In this document: one piece after another, positions 13,244-24,150 of the stretch
Layout of the letters: each line of letters begins with the position of its first letter
How positions within the stretch are numbered: position 1 is the stretch's first letter
From: Hyaloperonospora brassicae
Taxonomy: Eukaryota; Oomycota; Peronosporomycetes; Peronosporales; Peronosporaceae
DNA: 64,000 nt
Assembly (NCBI GenBank): GCA_947650285.1
Contig: CANTFL010000563.1
Location: 124,001 to 188,000 of the forward strand
Direction of reading: 5' to 3'
Position numbers and translations under genes: made by a program
The notes under the pieces: generated by a model
What the model was told of the DNA's origin: nothing
The model's database searches: none
Seen by the model: the letters and a program-made list of their open reading frames with translations, nothing else

Positions 13244-14344
13244 CTAAACAATAAACGCCCACGATTCGGTCTCACTGTCTCAGCGTATGCAGCCTAGCTA
13301 ATGGTATTCCAAAAAGAGCTAGGTCCGGTAATGAGAGTGATGGCTTGGGCTGAGGCTGGGGCTCAGTCGAGACTGGATCTAGAGCTCTACCGCTACCATC
13401 GAGAGCCGAATGCTAAGGTCACGATCGGGATGTGTGCGTTATAACATTAATGTAGTACCGATCGAGTTGTAAACGACTCGACGGGTGTGTGGATGTCACT
13501 CGCACGGCGCATCTCGCGCGTGTCACGATCGAGATCTTGACTTCATTTGCAGTGCCGCTTTACCGGTTGGTACGCAGATGTTGTGTTGTGATGCACAAAG
13601 ATAGTTTGACGCAACGCAGAGATTGCAACATGTTAGCCGTCTCTATGTCACAAAACGGCTTCACCAGAAGGTACCGAATAGACGACTTGTAGACAATCGT
13701 CAATGGAGTGCGAGATGCAGCGAGTGCAGTCAAGCAGTATGTACAAGAGGGAGCGCGCAATTACCGCAGCAGTGTACGGTGAGCGAGCCACGTGACCTCA
13801 GACGATGTCATCATCCGATCGGAAGATAGAGGTCTCCAACTGCTACCATTCGCGAGGCGACTGCATCGCAACTTCTGTATAGTCATCACACTGGCATGCG
13901 CTTCTGCACAGCGAGCCATATCGCAAGTCGAGTCTGTCCACGCTGAACAGCAACACATGGACGCAACACATGGACGCAACACGCAGCCGTCGGGTTGACA
14001 TCTCGACGACGACGACGCGGGAGGACGACACGGGACGAGAACGTGTCCATGCAACGTGCGTGCGCCGCATGCAGCTGAAGTAGAGCGGATGCTATCGACT
14101 GTCTCCCTTTCGAAGACGCATTTGCTGATGTAAAGCGGATGCTATTGACTGTCTCCCTTTTGAAGACGCATTTGCTGACAGCATTCGATGATGAATACGC
14201 CTTTGTCGAGAAGACCTTAGGAAACAAAGGATCTCATCGACGGAGGCCTCCGAGCAGAAGTTCCGGTCTTTATCTTCAAGGAGCTGCGAGTCCCGTCGGA
14301 AACACCGATGCGGGTACAGACGTGCGTGAAGTTAGATAACACTC
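13244..14344. repeat. Inner flank of palindrome arm 1 (non-LTR DNA)
   Basis: About 1.1 kb outside the 5' LTR, repeated nearly perfectly in reverse complement at 16548-17649. Several overlapping short frames on both strands are identical between arms, but none has a signal peptide or recognisable motif, so no gene is called. It contains a 50-bp tandem duplication at 14081-14130 and 14131-14180 (units starting TAGAGCGGATG and TAAAGCGGATG) and a short direct repeat of CAACACATGGACG near 13952-13977. The copy of the tandem repeat in arm 2 (about 16712-16811) has a small private indel. Confidence 0.85.
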
Positions 14345-15476
14345 ATTCCCAAATTTTTACGGGTCAGCTCAAGCCAGTCCTTTTCCGCCTTCGGGGGCGG
14401 CTACGTCTGAGGGAATCCTCCTCTAGGGGAGCCGACAGGGTCGAAGTTTTATCACGGGCACGCTGGCTCGCTGTCTTGGGTGTGGGCGAAGGGGACTGAC
14501 GGGTCCGTTGCGTTTGCACCCAAGACAGCGAAGGCAGCGTGCCCGTACCTTGTTGAAGCAAGGTATGTAAACAGGAGCAAGACATTATTAGCAGCACTTT
14601 CAACCACATTTGAACTTGTGTGAACACGGTCGGCGTAGACATGCCGCCAGATGTCGACTTGTCGCGCGATAAGTCTGGAGACTGCTTCACTGCATGCGGC
14701 GAAGCAATGCGTTGGATGGTCGTGCCGTATTCGTGGCTTGGTCGTGGCGTGGATGCAGCTGTCGTAGCTTTGTCGTGGCTTGTTCGCCTAGAGAGTGGAC
14801 CGCATCTTCATACTTATCTACTGCATCTATGAATGTTTGGCGACACAGAGAGTGGCAGCAATCGTGCTAACCTTATATCAGCTCTAACCTGATCATCCTC
14901 TTCGATCCACCTCAGTGAAGCCACGTAACAGCATGTCTTATCGACGAGTTTTCGATGCGATTTCTTCAGTCACTCGTGGCGCAAATTGATCCACTTCTGC
15001 CATTCATCGAAGCACCACCCGCGACCACCTTTGCTGTTCAGCCGACTACGTATTCGAGGTGATACTGAACATGTGGCATCGAGTTCTGCCCTCGAATATC
15101 AATGCGTTTGTCTTGTTACCTGGTGAATGGTGGTCTGACATCCGGGCGGCCGGTATCAATCGGTCGGGACGAGAGGCACTGTCGTCCGCTCTATCTTCCT
15201 TACGTGCCCATTCATTGACCGCATGCATTTGGACAGAGTCAGTCAAAGGGAATACGCTTCTGCCCATTGCTTCGGTGGGACGCTTCAGGTCCTTTCATCG
15301 GTCGACAAGGCAACAACAGAGACTTTACTGATCGACATCGACCGTTTTCATTGCAAAATGCGTTTATTGCGACGTAGACTCGAAGTAGCCCCATGCTGAC
15401 TAAGAAGATCTGCCATTGACAACTGACTACCGCTAGCTAGCAAAAAACAGCAGACTTCCTACTCTTCACAGAGCAA
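14345..15476. other. Palindrome loop, left part: no clear gene, strong hairpin
   Basis: Single-copy sequence between the inverted arms, downstream of the secreted-protein gene. Short frames on both strands lack motifs. The notable object is an imperfect inverted repeat with 28-29 base arms at 14455-14482 and 14517-14545, followed directly by a second small stem-loop at 14546-14565. Nothing else was recognised. Confidence 0.5.
14455..14545. repeat. GC-rich long hairpin in the palindrome loop
   Basis: The left arm starts CGGGCACGCTGG and ends CTGTCTTGGGTG; the right arm is its reverse complement except for a small internal mismatch and one-base bulge. Arms are 28 and 29 bases and the loop is 34 bases. 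A second stem-loop (TACCTTG/CAAGGTA) follows at 14546-14565. This could be a small-RNA precursor, a transcription-end structure for the gene to the right, or the scar of a foldback event. Confidence 0.6.
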
Positions 15477-16178
15477 CTACGATTGATACGAAAGGGGGAC
15501 TCCAGTCAGCAATGCTATGCCCATCGGCGTCACCGGTGTTGGGGATGCCACCTCGCGACACCCAGCGACTTGATCGGCGTTCAACTTCACTTCCACGTTG
15601 TCCACAAACGACACGGTGAGGACCATTCCGTTGCCCGTGATCGTCATCGTCGTGTATCGCTCCGTTTCACACACGACATAGGATTGACCATCGACCGTGA
15701 AAGGGGACAGGTTTCTCGCGCACGGGCTACCGGCTACTGGAGCACTGACCGTCACGTTCATGAGGGCACGGACGATCCCGTTGATCGGTGGGACCACGTA
15801 CGGACCCGTTTCCGATTCCAAACACAGGGGACGCTTCAGTGGGTTCGGGTCGGTCACGGCACGACCCTCCACCATCACGTAGGAGGAGACCGACGTGTAC
15901 TGCGCAGACGGATCGTTGATCGAGTTGAAAGAGGCGTTGACATTGTAGAGCACCTCCTCCTGGCCGAACGACAAGACCGGGCTGGCGTACAAGGGGTACT
16001 GGTTGTAAGGAGGATGGGAGTCCGTCAACCTGACGACAACCGAAAGGCCTCGCCATTGCGTGATTGGCGTGTCGTCGATAACAATCGGTTGGCGAATGAA
16101 GGATGGCGCTGCGTGTGTCTCTGCGAACGAAAGCAGAACAGTGAGGGCCGTCGACAAGCACAGAGTAGCAGGTCGCAT
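15477..16178 (-). CDS. Predicted secreted protein of unknown function inside the palindrome loop
   Basis: An intact 233-residue frame with a TAG stop at 15477-15479. I choose the ATG at 16176-16178 rather than one 22 codons upstream because it starts a textbook signal peptide: MRPATLCLSTALTVLLSF followed by AETHA as a likely cleavage region. The mature part has four cysteines (in PLCLES, SPCARN, VVCETE and AGCREV), which could form two disulfides, and three N-glycosylation sequons (NAS, NVT, NLS). There is no transmembrane segment after the signal peptide and no visible RXLR or EER motif. The fold looks beta-rich. I do not recognise the family. It is the only intact gene for about 15 kb on either side and is single copy although the DNA flanking it is duplicated in inverted orientation. 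A 239-codon frame on the opposite strand is its shadow. Confidence 0.8.
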   Translation of the reverse strand: MRPATLCLSTALTVLLSFAETHAAPSFIRQPIVIDDTPITQWRGLSVVVRLTDSHPPYNQYPLYASPVLSFGQEEVLYNVNASFNSINDPSAQYTSVSSYVMVEGRAVTDPNPLKRPLCLESETGPYVVPPINGIVRALMNVTVSAPVAGSPCARNLSPFTVDGQSYVVCETERYTTMTITGNGMVLTVSFVDNVEVKLNADQVAGCREVASPTPVTPMGIALLTGVPLSYQS

Positions 16179-16547
16179 CTTGACAGCGGGCAAACGAAGT
16201 GATGTGCGAGTGATTTGGGGTTCAGCGGCGCAAAGCAAATGCAATTGTGAAGACTTTGTGGACCGTGGATACCGTGTCTCGAGTCAGAAAGCGGTCGTGC
16301 CAGTGTGTCAGTGGATGCAGCGCAGCGTCATCAACGTGCCATGCGACATTGTCAGCTGGGAAGGACAGTCTCGAAGGTTGCGCATCGTTCATACCTGGCG
16401 AAACGAGCGAACCCGGAAACACAATGAGCTACGGAGTGACTGTCTGGACAGCTTATTTGATATCGAATACCTGACGAAGACGATAGGAACGGACTACAGC
16501 GGTCGCTCGTTCGTTCGTTCCCAATCGTGATTACGGCCAGCCCATCC
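16179..16547. other. Upstream region of the secreted-protein gene
   Basis: This is the 5' side of the minus-strand gene up to the inner edge of arm 2. No strong oomycete initiator (GCTCATTYYNCA-like) was found; the nearest weak match is around TTCACAATTGCATTTGC on the minus strand, near 16229-16246. No other gene is visible. Confidence 0.35.
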
Positions 16548-17649
16548 GAGTGTTATCTTACTTCACGCTGGTCTGTACCCGCATCGGTGTTTCCGACGGG
16601 ACTCGCAGCTCCTTGAAGATAAAGACCGGAACTTCTGCTCGGAGGCCTCCGTCGATGAGATCCTTTGTTTCCTAAGGTCTTCTCGACAAAGGCGTATTCA
16701 TCATCGAATGCTGTCAGCAAATGCGTCTTCAAAAGGGATGACAGTCAATAGCATCCGCTTTACATCAGCAAATGCGTCTTCGAAAGGGAGACAGTCGATA
16801 GCATCCGCTCTACTTCAGCTGCATGCGGCGCACGCACGTTGCATGGACACGTTCTCGTCCCGTGTCGTCCTCCCGCGTCGTCGTCGTCGAGATGTCAACC
16901 CGACGGCTGCGTGTTGCGTCCATGTGTTGCGTCCATGTGTTGCTGTTCAGCGTGGACAGACTCGACTTGCGATATGGCTCGCTGTGCAGAAGCGCATGCC
17001 AGTGTGATGACTATACAGAAGTTGCGATGCAGTCGCCTCGCGAATGGTAGCAGTTGGAGACCTCTATCTTCCGATCGGATGATGACATCGTCTGAGGTCA
17101 CGTGGCTCGCTCACCGTACACTGCTGCGGTAATTGCGCGCTCCCTCTTGTACATACTGCTTGACTGCACTCGCTGCATCTCGCACTCCATTGACGATTGT
17201 CTACAAGTCGTCTATTCGGTACCTTCTGGTGAAGCCGTTTTGTGACATAGAGACGGCTAACATGTTGCAATCTCTGCGTTGCGTCAAACTATCTTTGTGC
17301 ATCACAACACAACATCTGCGTACCAACCGGTAAAGCGGCACTGCAAATGAAGTCAAGATCTCGATCGTGACACGCGCGAGATGCGCCGTGCGAGTGACAT
17401 CCACACACCCGTCGAGTCGTTTACAACTCGATCGGTACTACATTAATGTTATAACGCACACATCCCGATCGTGACCTTAGCATTCGGCTCTCGATGGTAG
17501 CGGTAGAGCTCTAGATCCAGTCTCGACTGAGCCCCAGCCTCAGCCCAAGCCATCACTCTCATTACCGGACCTAGCTCTTTTTGGAATACCATTAGCTAGG
17601 CTGCATACGCTGAGACAGTGAGACCGAATCGTGGGCGTTTATTGTTTAG
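16548..17649. repeat. Inner flank of palindrome arm 2 (non-LTR DNA)
   Basis: Reverse complement of 13244-14344, nearly identical, abutting the 5' LTR of copy 2 at 17650. It carries the same set of meaningless short frames and the 50-bp tandem duplication with one small private indel near 16735. The duplication of this non-element DNA shows that the arms arose by duplication rather than by two separate transposition events. Confidence 0.85.
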
Positions 17650-18113
17650 TGTAACGGCGTGAGCCCGTTTCATTAAAAATGATACTAATGCATCAACTTT
17701 TGGATATTATCTATTCAGATAATATTCAATTAACATTACCCGAGAAGAGAAGATGTTGACGGAATATTACCCCCGAGGGTAATATTCTTGGCTGCTTTAC
17801 CAAATGGCTGATGTACACCGTACTTTAACCAGATTAATCACCAATCGCTGTTGGACGCGCGCAACGGGTGGTGATCAAGAAACCCACATAGACTATTGTA
17901 GTTTCACATAGTTAATCCAAGACAAAGACGGTTTATTACAAGCATACGTATATTAAATACAGTTCTACTTTTTCACCTTAAACAAAGCTTCCTAGATGTA
18001 TTTACTTCCTCGCGCTTCTTCACGTCACGTGTACGTACGTCGGGAGTACGCAGCCTTGTGTTCAGTCAACACAAGGTCTTACCAGTCATCTGATAAGAGC
18101 GTGCTCCGTTACA
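17650..18113 (+). repeat. 5' LTR of copy 2
   Basis: A 464-bp LTR, TGTAACGG to CCGTTACA, nearly identical to 12780-13243. It contains the conserved 39-nt box at 17837-17875, which begins ATCACCA, ends TGGTGAT and has a GC-rich core. A 9-bp stem-loop lies at 18054-18076 (CCTTGTGTT, five-base loop, AACACAAGG), 37 bases before the LTR end. Confidence 0.93.
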
Positions 18114-18115
18114 CC

Positions 18116-18133
18116 TGGTAGCACTTGTTGGCC
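18116..18133 (+). promoter_or_regulatory. Candidate tRNA primer binding site, copy 2
   Basis: TGGTAGCACTTGTTGGCC starts two bases after the 5' LTR, the standard place for the reverse-transcription primer site. It is identical to the site in copy 1. The matching tRNA was not identified. Confidence 0.65.
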
Positions 18134-18169
18134 CGTCCAACATTTACAGCCAAATCATTTAGCCTTTAG

Positions 18170-19260
18170 ATGAAGAGGAAAGCGTCTAAGCCACGCGTGA
18201 AGGCTTTAGCCATCTAAGAGACATCGAATGGAGTGCGGCCGAACGTATGAGTTCTACCGTAGGCGAAACCGCCATTAGCGCCATGCAAGATTCTCTTGAT
18301 AGAGACCAACACCATGCCGCTATAGCCAGGTTCATTCAAAATGAAGTTGTCGTCGGAAGCGAGAAATTAGTCTTTCTTCACCAGCAAAGCTCTCATCAGG
18401 CCAAGCGGTTGAGAGAACTCGGTGCCCAACAGACAGAGCTGTTGAGATAGCAGCAACTCAATGCTGCTGTGAGCGGGACGACACACACTCTTCGTCCCGA
18501 AATCTCGAAGGTTGACATCTACAAGTACAGAGAAGTCGAGGAAGACTCCCTGTTGTTATGATTCGTCGAACTAGACAGATCGATAAAGGCCCGTCGTATC
18601 GACGATGAGCAAATGAAACTCACATTTGCTAAAACCCACTGGATAGGACGTGCCACAACTTGGGCCTTAGGGCTGGAGATGAGCGACCCATATGCTTTTC
18701 AGTCGCTTGAAGCCTTTAAGACCCGGCTCCAACAAACGTTTGAACCGCCACGGGCTGAGTTCAGGGCTTGATCAGAGCTCTTGAAGCTCAAGCAGGATAA
18801 GTGTGATGTGCACGCCTACGCTCAACATATAAAACTCTTCGCAGTAGTATAACGGTCAACCCAGTACATGAACACACGTTAATTGATCTGTTCATGCAAT
18901 GGCTCGAAGATGGTCACGTCAGGTACCACCTATTTCACTTAAAGTTGGATACGTTTGTACAAGCAATCTCAACTGCGGAGCAGGAGGACCTTAGGATGAG
19001 ACAGGATCATACTAGCCTGAGCTCTTATATCCCACCAAGACGACGATAGACTGGAGGTCGAACCAATGGACCTCTGCTATGTTGAGAGCGAGATACCTCG
19101 TTCGTCAAACAACGAGCGATTGAAGAAGTGCAGTCGCTGTCAGAAGTTAGAACACTACGCTTATGAGTGTAGTGCACCATGACCAGGACCAAACAGATCT
19201 GAGAGAAATGAGCGACCGATTGCCAAAAAGAGCAATGGACGTACGCCCAACGCTATTGCG
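18170..19260 (+). pseudogene. gag: gag remnant, copy 2
   Basis: The probable start is the ATG at 18170, giving MKRKASKPRVKALAI and then a stop. The next open segment (18247-18450) ends in TELLR and a stop. Capsid-like sequence follows with FAKTHWIGRATTWAL, and the CCHC knuckle CSRCQKLEHYAYEC lies at 19129-19170. It differs from copy 1 by a few residues in the first segment. It is not translatable as one protein. Confidence 0.8.
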
Positions 19261-22020
19261 AAACCGCAACAGCAAAGCGGACCATAAAAAAATGGTCGGG
19301 GTCAGTTGGGTCGGAGCATCCTACTGATCTGGCGACCTCAAGAGAATTTGCAAATATCGTATCAAAAGTAGCTCCGGATACACAGTCAGTGTGTATCGCT
19401 GCACCTGGTGATAAGATATCACTCATCACCCTGAAGTTGGAAGTGACAAACAAATTTGAAACTTCGTGCGCTAGTTGAATGTGGGGCGTCGAACAACTTT
19501 GATCGTCGTCAGTCACTGGAGGGTCATATGCTTGGTACCGTTCAGCGCGACATCCCTCTAACGAGGATGACGGTACGCGTTGATCCAGGCGCATCGATAA
19601 ACGTTGAGAAACGTGTATTAGGAGTCCACTACACGTTAGACAGCAAGCAGTAGGACGACGACTTCATCGTACTGGATCCGGATGACAAATTTGATGTCAT
19701 CCTGGGATTAACTTGGCTCAGAAGGTACGAGCCAAGAGTGAGCTGGCAGAATCGATCCAAGAAGATGCCTGCCGCTTGTTCATCAGATAGGCATCTGATG
19801 AACGTCATGGAGTGTCCACCATCGTGTAAATTGACTGCGAGTGAGTGCGGTGGCCTCACTTGCGGTACGGTCGTTAGCACGACTGCACAAGACCTCAGTG
19901 TAGCTGATCACTACACTGTGGAGCAAGCTCCCGGCGGCTGTACATATTTAAAAGCATCGTCGAGGGTCCTCAAATCGAATATTTTGAGTGGACCGGGGCA
20001 TGGATCCATTCCGAGCGGGCAACATTCTAGGAAGAACAAAACGGTAGTTCAGAAACGGCATCACGATTATCCTAGGTCAACTGAAGAGTAGAATGTAGAA
20101 CATCGGTTCCTGACTGTGGTTGCACATCCACGGTCAGAAGAGGCCGAGGTAATAGGTCCCCACGTACTTGAGGAGGGAATCCCGCAAAAGTTATTTGCTG
20201 AGTGATTGGGCCTTAAGCAACTTGTGGGAACAAGCTCCCAGGAAGAAACCGAGACGTTGAACGCCTTGGTCATTGACGGGTCGAGCGTGGGCGCTTATAT
20301 GCTCGATCTGATTGTGCCTCCGAAGTTAACTTCGGGGATAACTCAATTGTCAACGCAAGAATCGAAGCACTTCTTGCGTGATTTGCGTAGCGGTAAAGTC
20401 AAGCAGATCTACATACTCTTCACAGAGTATGCGTACGTGACCGATATTCGGTCGGCCACAGTATTTGCTGAGAACGAACATGTTCTCAACAGCTCATCGA
20501 TGGACGAAAGTGTTCTCAATGAGAAAACTCGGATTGGGCGATAAACGTCTCAATCCTGGAAGTTGTTTCAGGCGAATTTTTTGTATAAAGATTTGATCGA
20601 ATTCAGGGATCGATTCCCTGAATATGTATCATCCAAGTTGCCTAAGGATAAGGGCACTCGACACGACATTGAGCTCAAACCGGGATCGAAGTACTGTGTC
20701 ATGAAGCTGTGGCCACTGCATCGTGGGCCAGTACTAGCGTTTGACAAGTTCTTTTCCGATCGCTTTGCAGCGGGCCATGTGAGGGATTCAACTTCCCCTC
20801 ACAGATCTCCGACCTTCTGTGTCTGAAAGGCCACAGGAGGATGGCGGATAGTGCACGCATTTATCAAGTTGAATGCTGCAATGGTACCGGCTCAGACGCC
20901 GATACAGAGGAAGAACGTAATCATAGATTGTATGTCACAGAGTACCGTCTTCTCGTCCATGGATTTGATGGACGGATTGTATCAGATCCTCATTTGTGAA
21001 CGGGGTATAGAATACACAGCAGTGAGCACCTCCACCAGTATGCTGCGGAGGTGGGTAATGATGTCATAGGGGCTAAGAAATGCCCCAGCAACGTTCAACA
21101 GATGTGTCACAAATCTGTTAAGACCGGTGCAGGATTTCGCACCGAGTTACTTTGACGATATGTTTGTCCATAGCCGGGTTACGAACGGAAAGACAGACGT
21201 GGGTGTCCACAGAACACACTTTCGTCAGGTTCTTCAACTTATGCGCAAGCATACGGTGTATGACAACTTCAAGGAGTGTCTATTCACGGCTAAAGATCTT
21301 TTACTTCTTCTTTGCATCTGGGGTAAGCACGGCGAGCGCCCTGATCCCAAAAAAGGTTAAGGCGATCAACGACTAGCCTGTACTAGTGAAAGCAAGGGAC
21401 TTCGTAAGCTCCTTTGGCCTTGCGACGCACTTGCACAAGCACTCTCGCAACTACGCCGAGATGACCTTGCATCTTTCTTGTTTACTCAAGAAAGGTGTTT
21501 AGTGGTCATGGAACGCTGACTATCAGCGTTTCTGTGAAGGGATCGAGCATAGCTTGATGAAATCGCCCATACTTGAGGTTTCAGACCACAAAATACCATT
21601 CCATGTCGTCTGTGACGCCAGCGATTTTGAGATCGGCTGTGCGCTGATGTAATATGACACAGATGGATCAGAGCGCGTCATCTCCGATCTATCTCGTCAG
21701 CTGCAAGCTGCTGAGCGTAGTTACCCAGTGCATGACACGAAACGCCTTGCAATGAAATATGCACTGGCTAAGTTTCGTGTCTATCTCTTGGCAGATAGAC
21801 CGCTCATCGTCTATAAGGACCATGTGTCACTACACACAGCCTTCAACAGCGCACACATTTCGCAAAGAATGGCGCGGTGGCTGTCTTTCTTCGCGGAGTA
21901 CCACTTCTTCATTGAGTAAAACCCGGGCCTACTAAACGTCGTCGCTGATGCGCTTGTGTGCCGGCCCAATTTCAAGCTCACTGTTGGGACACTTACAGTC
22001 ATTTTCCCGTCGTCAATTAA
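19261..22020 (+). pseudogene. pol: pol remnant, protease-RT-RNase H, copy 2
   Basis: The protease-like part (19456-19653) has ALVECGASNNF in place of the usual Asp-containing triad, then a typical ILG-x-x-WLRR segment near 19700. RT covers about 20563-21360, with MDLMDGLYQILI and YFDDM at 21148-21162. RNase H (about 21597-21919) has VVCDASDFEIGCALM, an in-frame TAA, and YPVHDTKRLAMKYAL. The protein is split over several frames. Disabling changes are mostly shared with copy 1, so most decay predates the duplication or was spread by gene conversion. Confidence 0.88.
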
Positions 22021-22329
22021 CATTGACGACGTGAGAAAGGCCTTCTCAGAATATTAGTACTTTCTGCGCTAGATGGGTCATCTTGTGAATCCAACTCGTC
22101 AATTGTTGCAAGATCTATCGGCTTTGTACCGCTTCTCATCCGATCGGTACACAACACGAAATTTTTACTGGATTATACATCCGTTGCCGTCGCACACCTC
22201 GCGTCGTTATCCCCGCTCATAACAACTTGCGCTTTCGCATCATGTATTAGTGCCACGATGCCGCTTCATGTGGCCATTGTGGTAGGTAAAAGAGTTACCT
22301 TACGGTAAGTCGCGACTTTTACTGGCCCA

Positions 22330-24150
22330 CCAGTATTAGTTTGTGCGCAAGTACATTCGTGCTTGCAAGGATTGTCAACGAGCAAAACATCTTTGTTCAT
22401 CTCGTGCACCCTTACAGCGTCTTACTGTCCGGCAGAGTGCTGGCAGTCCGTTTCCATGGACTTCGTATTCGGTTTCCCCGAAGACGACCACAAGAATAAT
22501 GGTATTCTTGTGTTTTCTGACCGGCTCAGCAAGATAGTGCATCTATCTGCAGCACCCAATTCTATCGCGGCACAGGTCGGTGCTTGCGTCTTTATCATCA
22601 CGATATTTCAACTCTACGAATGTCCCCGTGAATTCGTGTTTGTCCGTGATCCTCGGTTCCTGGTGGAATTTTGGCAATCCGTATTCAGATCTCTTGGAAC
22701 TCGATTGACGATGTCAACATCTGACCATCTAGAAACAGATGATCAGTCGGAACGTGCAAAAAGTTCCCTCGAAGAAATCCTTCGAGGGTATGTCCACTCG
22801 TTCTAAATTTGGAGCGCTTCCTGCCGACAGTGGATTTCGCCGTCAATAATTCGGTGCATGCTTCAATCCAGCACACACCGTACTTCGTGGATGGATTACG
22901 CCACTCACTTCTACCCACCCTTTTAAGAAATTTCTATTGAATAAGGGGGGAGGGACTCGTTCGATCAAAAACCGTTCTGGCTTCTGCCCATCACGTGACG
23001 ACGCTAATTTTGTCACGTATGATGCCTATCTCGATCAGGTCAACAACAAAAAAGAAGATTATGTCTATAACAGCGATGACGCTACTATTGAGCCAGATGA
23101 CGATGACAATGCTGTTATTTCAGTATCGCGAACGACTATCCCAGCGAAGATGATGACACCCTTTCTGATGAACATAAAGAGGAAAGGATACTTTCTGCAG
23201 TTTGCACAACACGAAATGGAAAAAGAAATGACTTGTCAGCAAAAAGTTTTTCTGCTGGATAGAGAAGCAGCGGTCCTCTTCGTGCAAGACACCATCGTAC
23301 ACGCGATGGACTGTCAAAAACTAAACGCTGTAAAGAAAGGAACTGCAAATGTTCTTTCATTTGTTGAAGTCGATTTAGTCCTACTATGTATTATTAATCT
23401 ACCTAGACCCGTGGTGACTAACATGGGCACCAGTAGACTATTGCAAAAGTACATCGATCCTTTCGTCTGCCCCGCCGACACGGTAACGTATACACAATTG
23501 AGCTTCCACGCAGAACATGTACGCATCCTACATTTTACGAGCGGCGTCTCTACCCGTGCTGTCAGTACGAGCCCTCTTCCGACGATGAAGGTTGTCCCTT
23601 TATTCAAGAATCTCCATCCGATTATTGCGCTCGCGCTTCAAGCGATCAGCCTAAATGCGTCTGGAGAACCCCTCTCCTCTCAATTGAGGAGATCTCCCTG
23701 AGATCTGTTGCCAGCTCTTCATCGATGGATAGGACATCCCGCAGGACCTGAAGCTGAGCGATGGCGTAATCGGCACGATCCTTCGCACGATAACCCTCAT
23801 GATCCTTGCAGTACTTCCGCAAAGAATCGATCATAGCGCAGCATCTGTCCCGCTCGTGCTATTAATCTTCGCGCAATCGAATAGTTGCGCGATCCATCTC
23901 GTGTGGGTCGATATGGTGAGTCGAACGACTTGGAGGAGATTTTCCATTCCACAACATACCTTGGTGGATTCACACGAGGGTCGACGCTTCATTGTGGAGC
24001 GTATTTGAACATCACCGTGACTGTTTAGGATCGAGGACGAGATATCTCGTTCTGTGGCGGGAGTCTCCATCCTTGTGGAACAGGTGGGAGCCGCGCTCTC
24101 GGCAGATGGTGGATGTTCCTAATCTCATCGAGCGGAACGACGAGACGCAC
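22330..24150 (+). pseudogene. pol: pol remnant, integrase and chromodomain, copy 2
   Basis: Contains CKDCQRAKH from the zinc region, then the catalytic core frame 22363-22806 with MDFVFGFPEDD, VRDPRF and the SLEEILRGYV Glu, so the three acidic residues are present. The C-terminal frame 22937-23701 has REAAVLFVQDTIVHAMDCQK and LLQKYIDPF. A missing G near 23541 shifts the frame after FTSG relative to copy 1. The chromodomain halves SHEGRRFIVERI (about 23970) and TRYLVLWRESPSLWNRWEPR (about 24037) lie in different frames. Function is lost. Confidence 0.87.

Noticed and set aside
15483..16202. 239-codon ORF on the plus strand
   Set aside because: It lies opposite the secreted-protein gene, has a His/Arg-biased composition and no signal peptide or motif; it is a shadow frame.
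13244..17649. CRISPR array or prokaryotic defence system in the repeated region
   Set aside because: The repeats are a long inverted duplication, not short regularly spaced direct repeats, and all gene content is eukaryotic.
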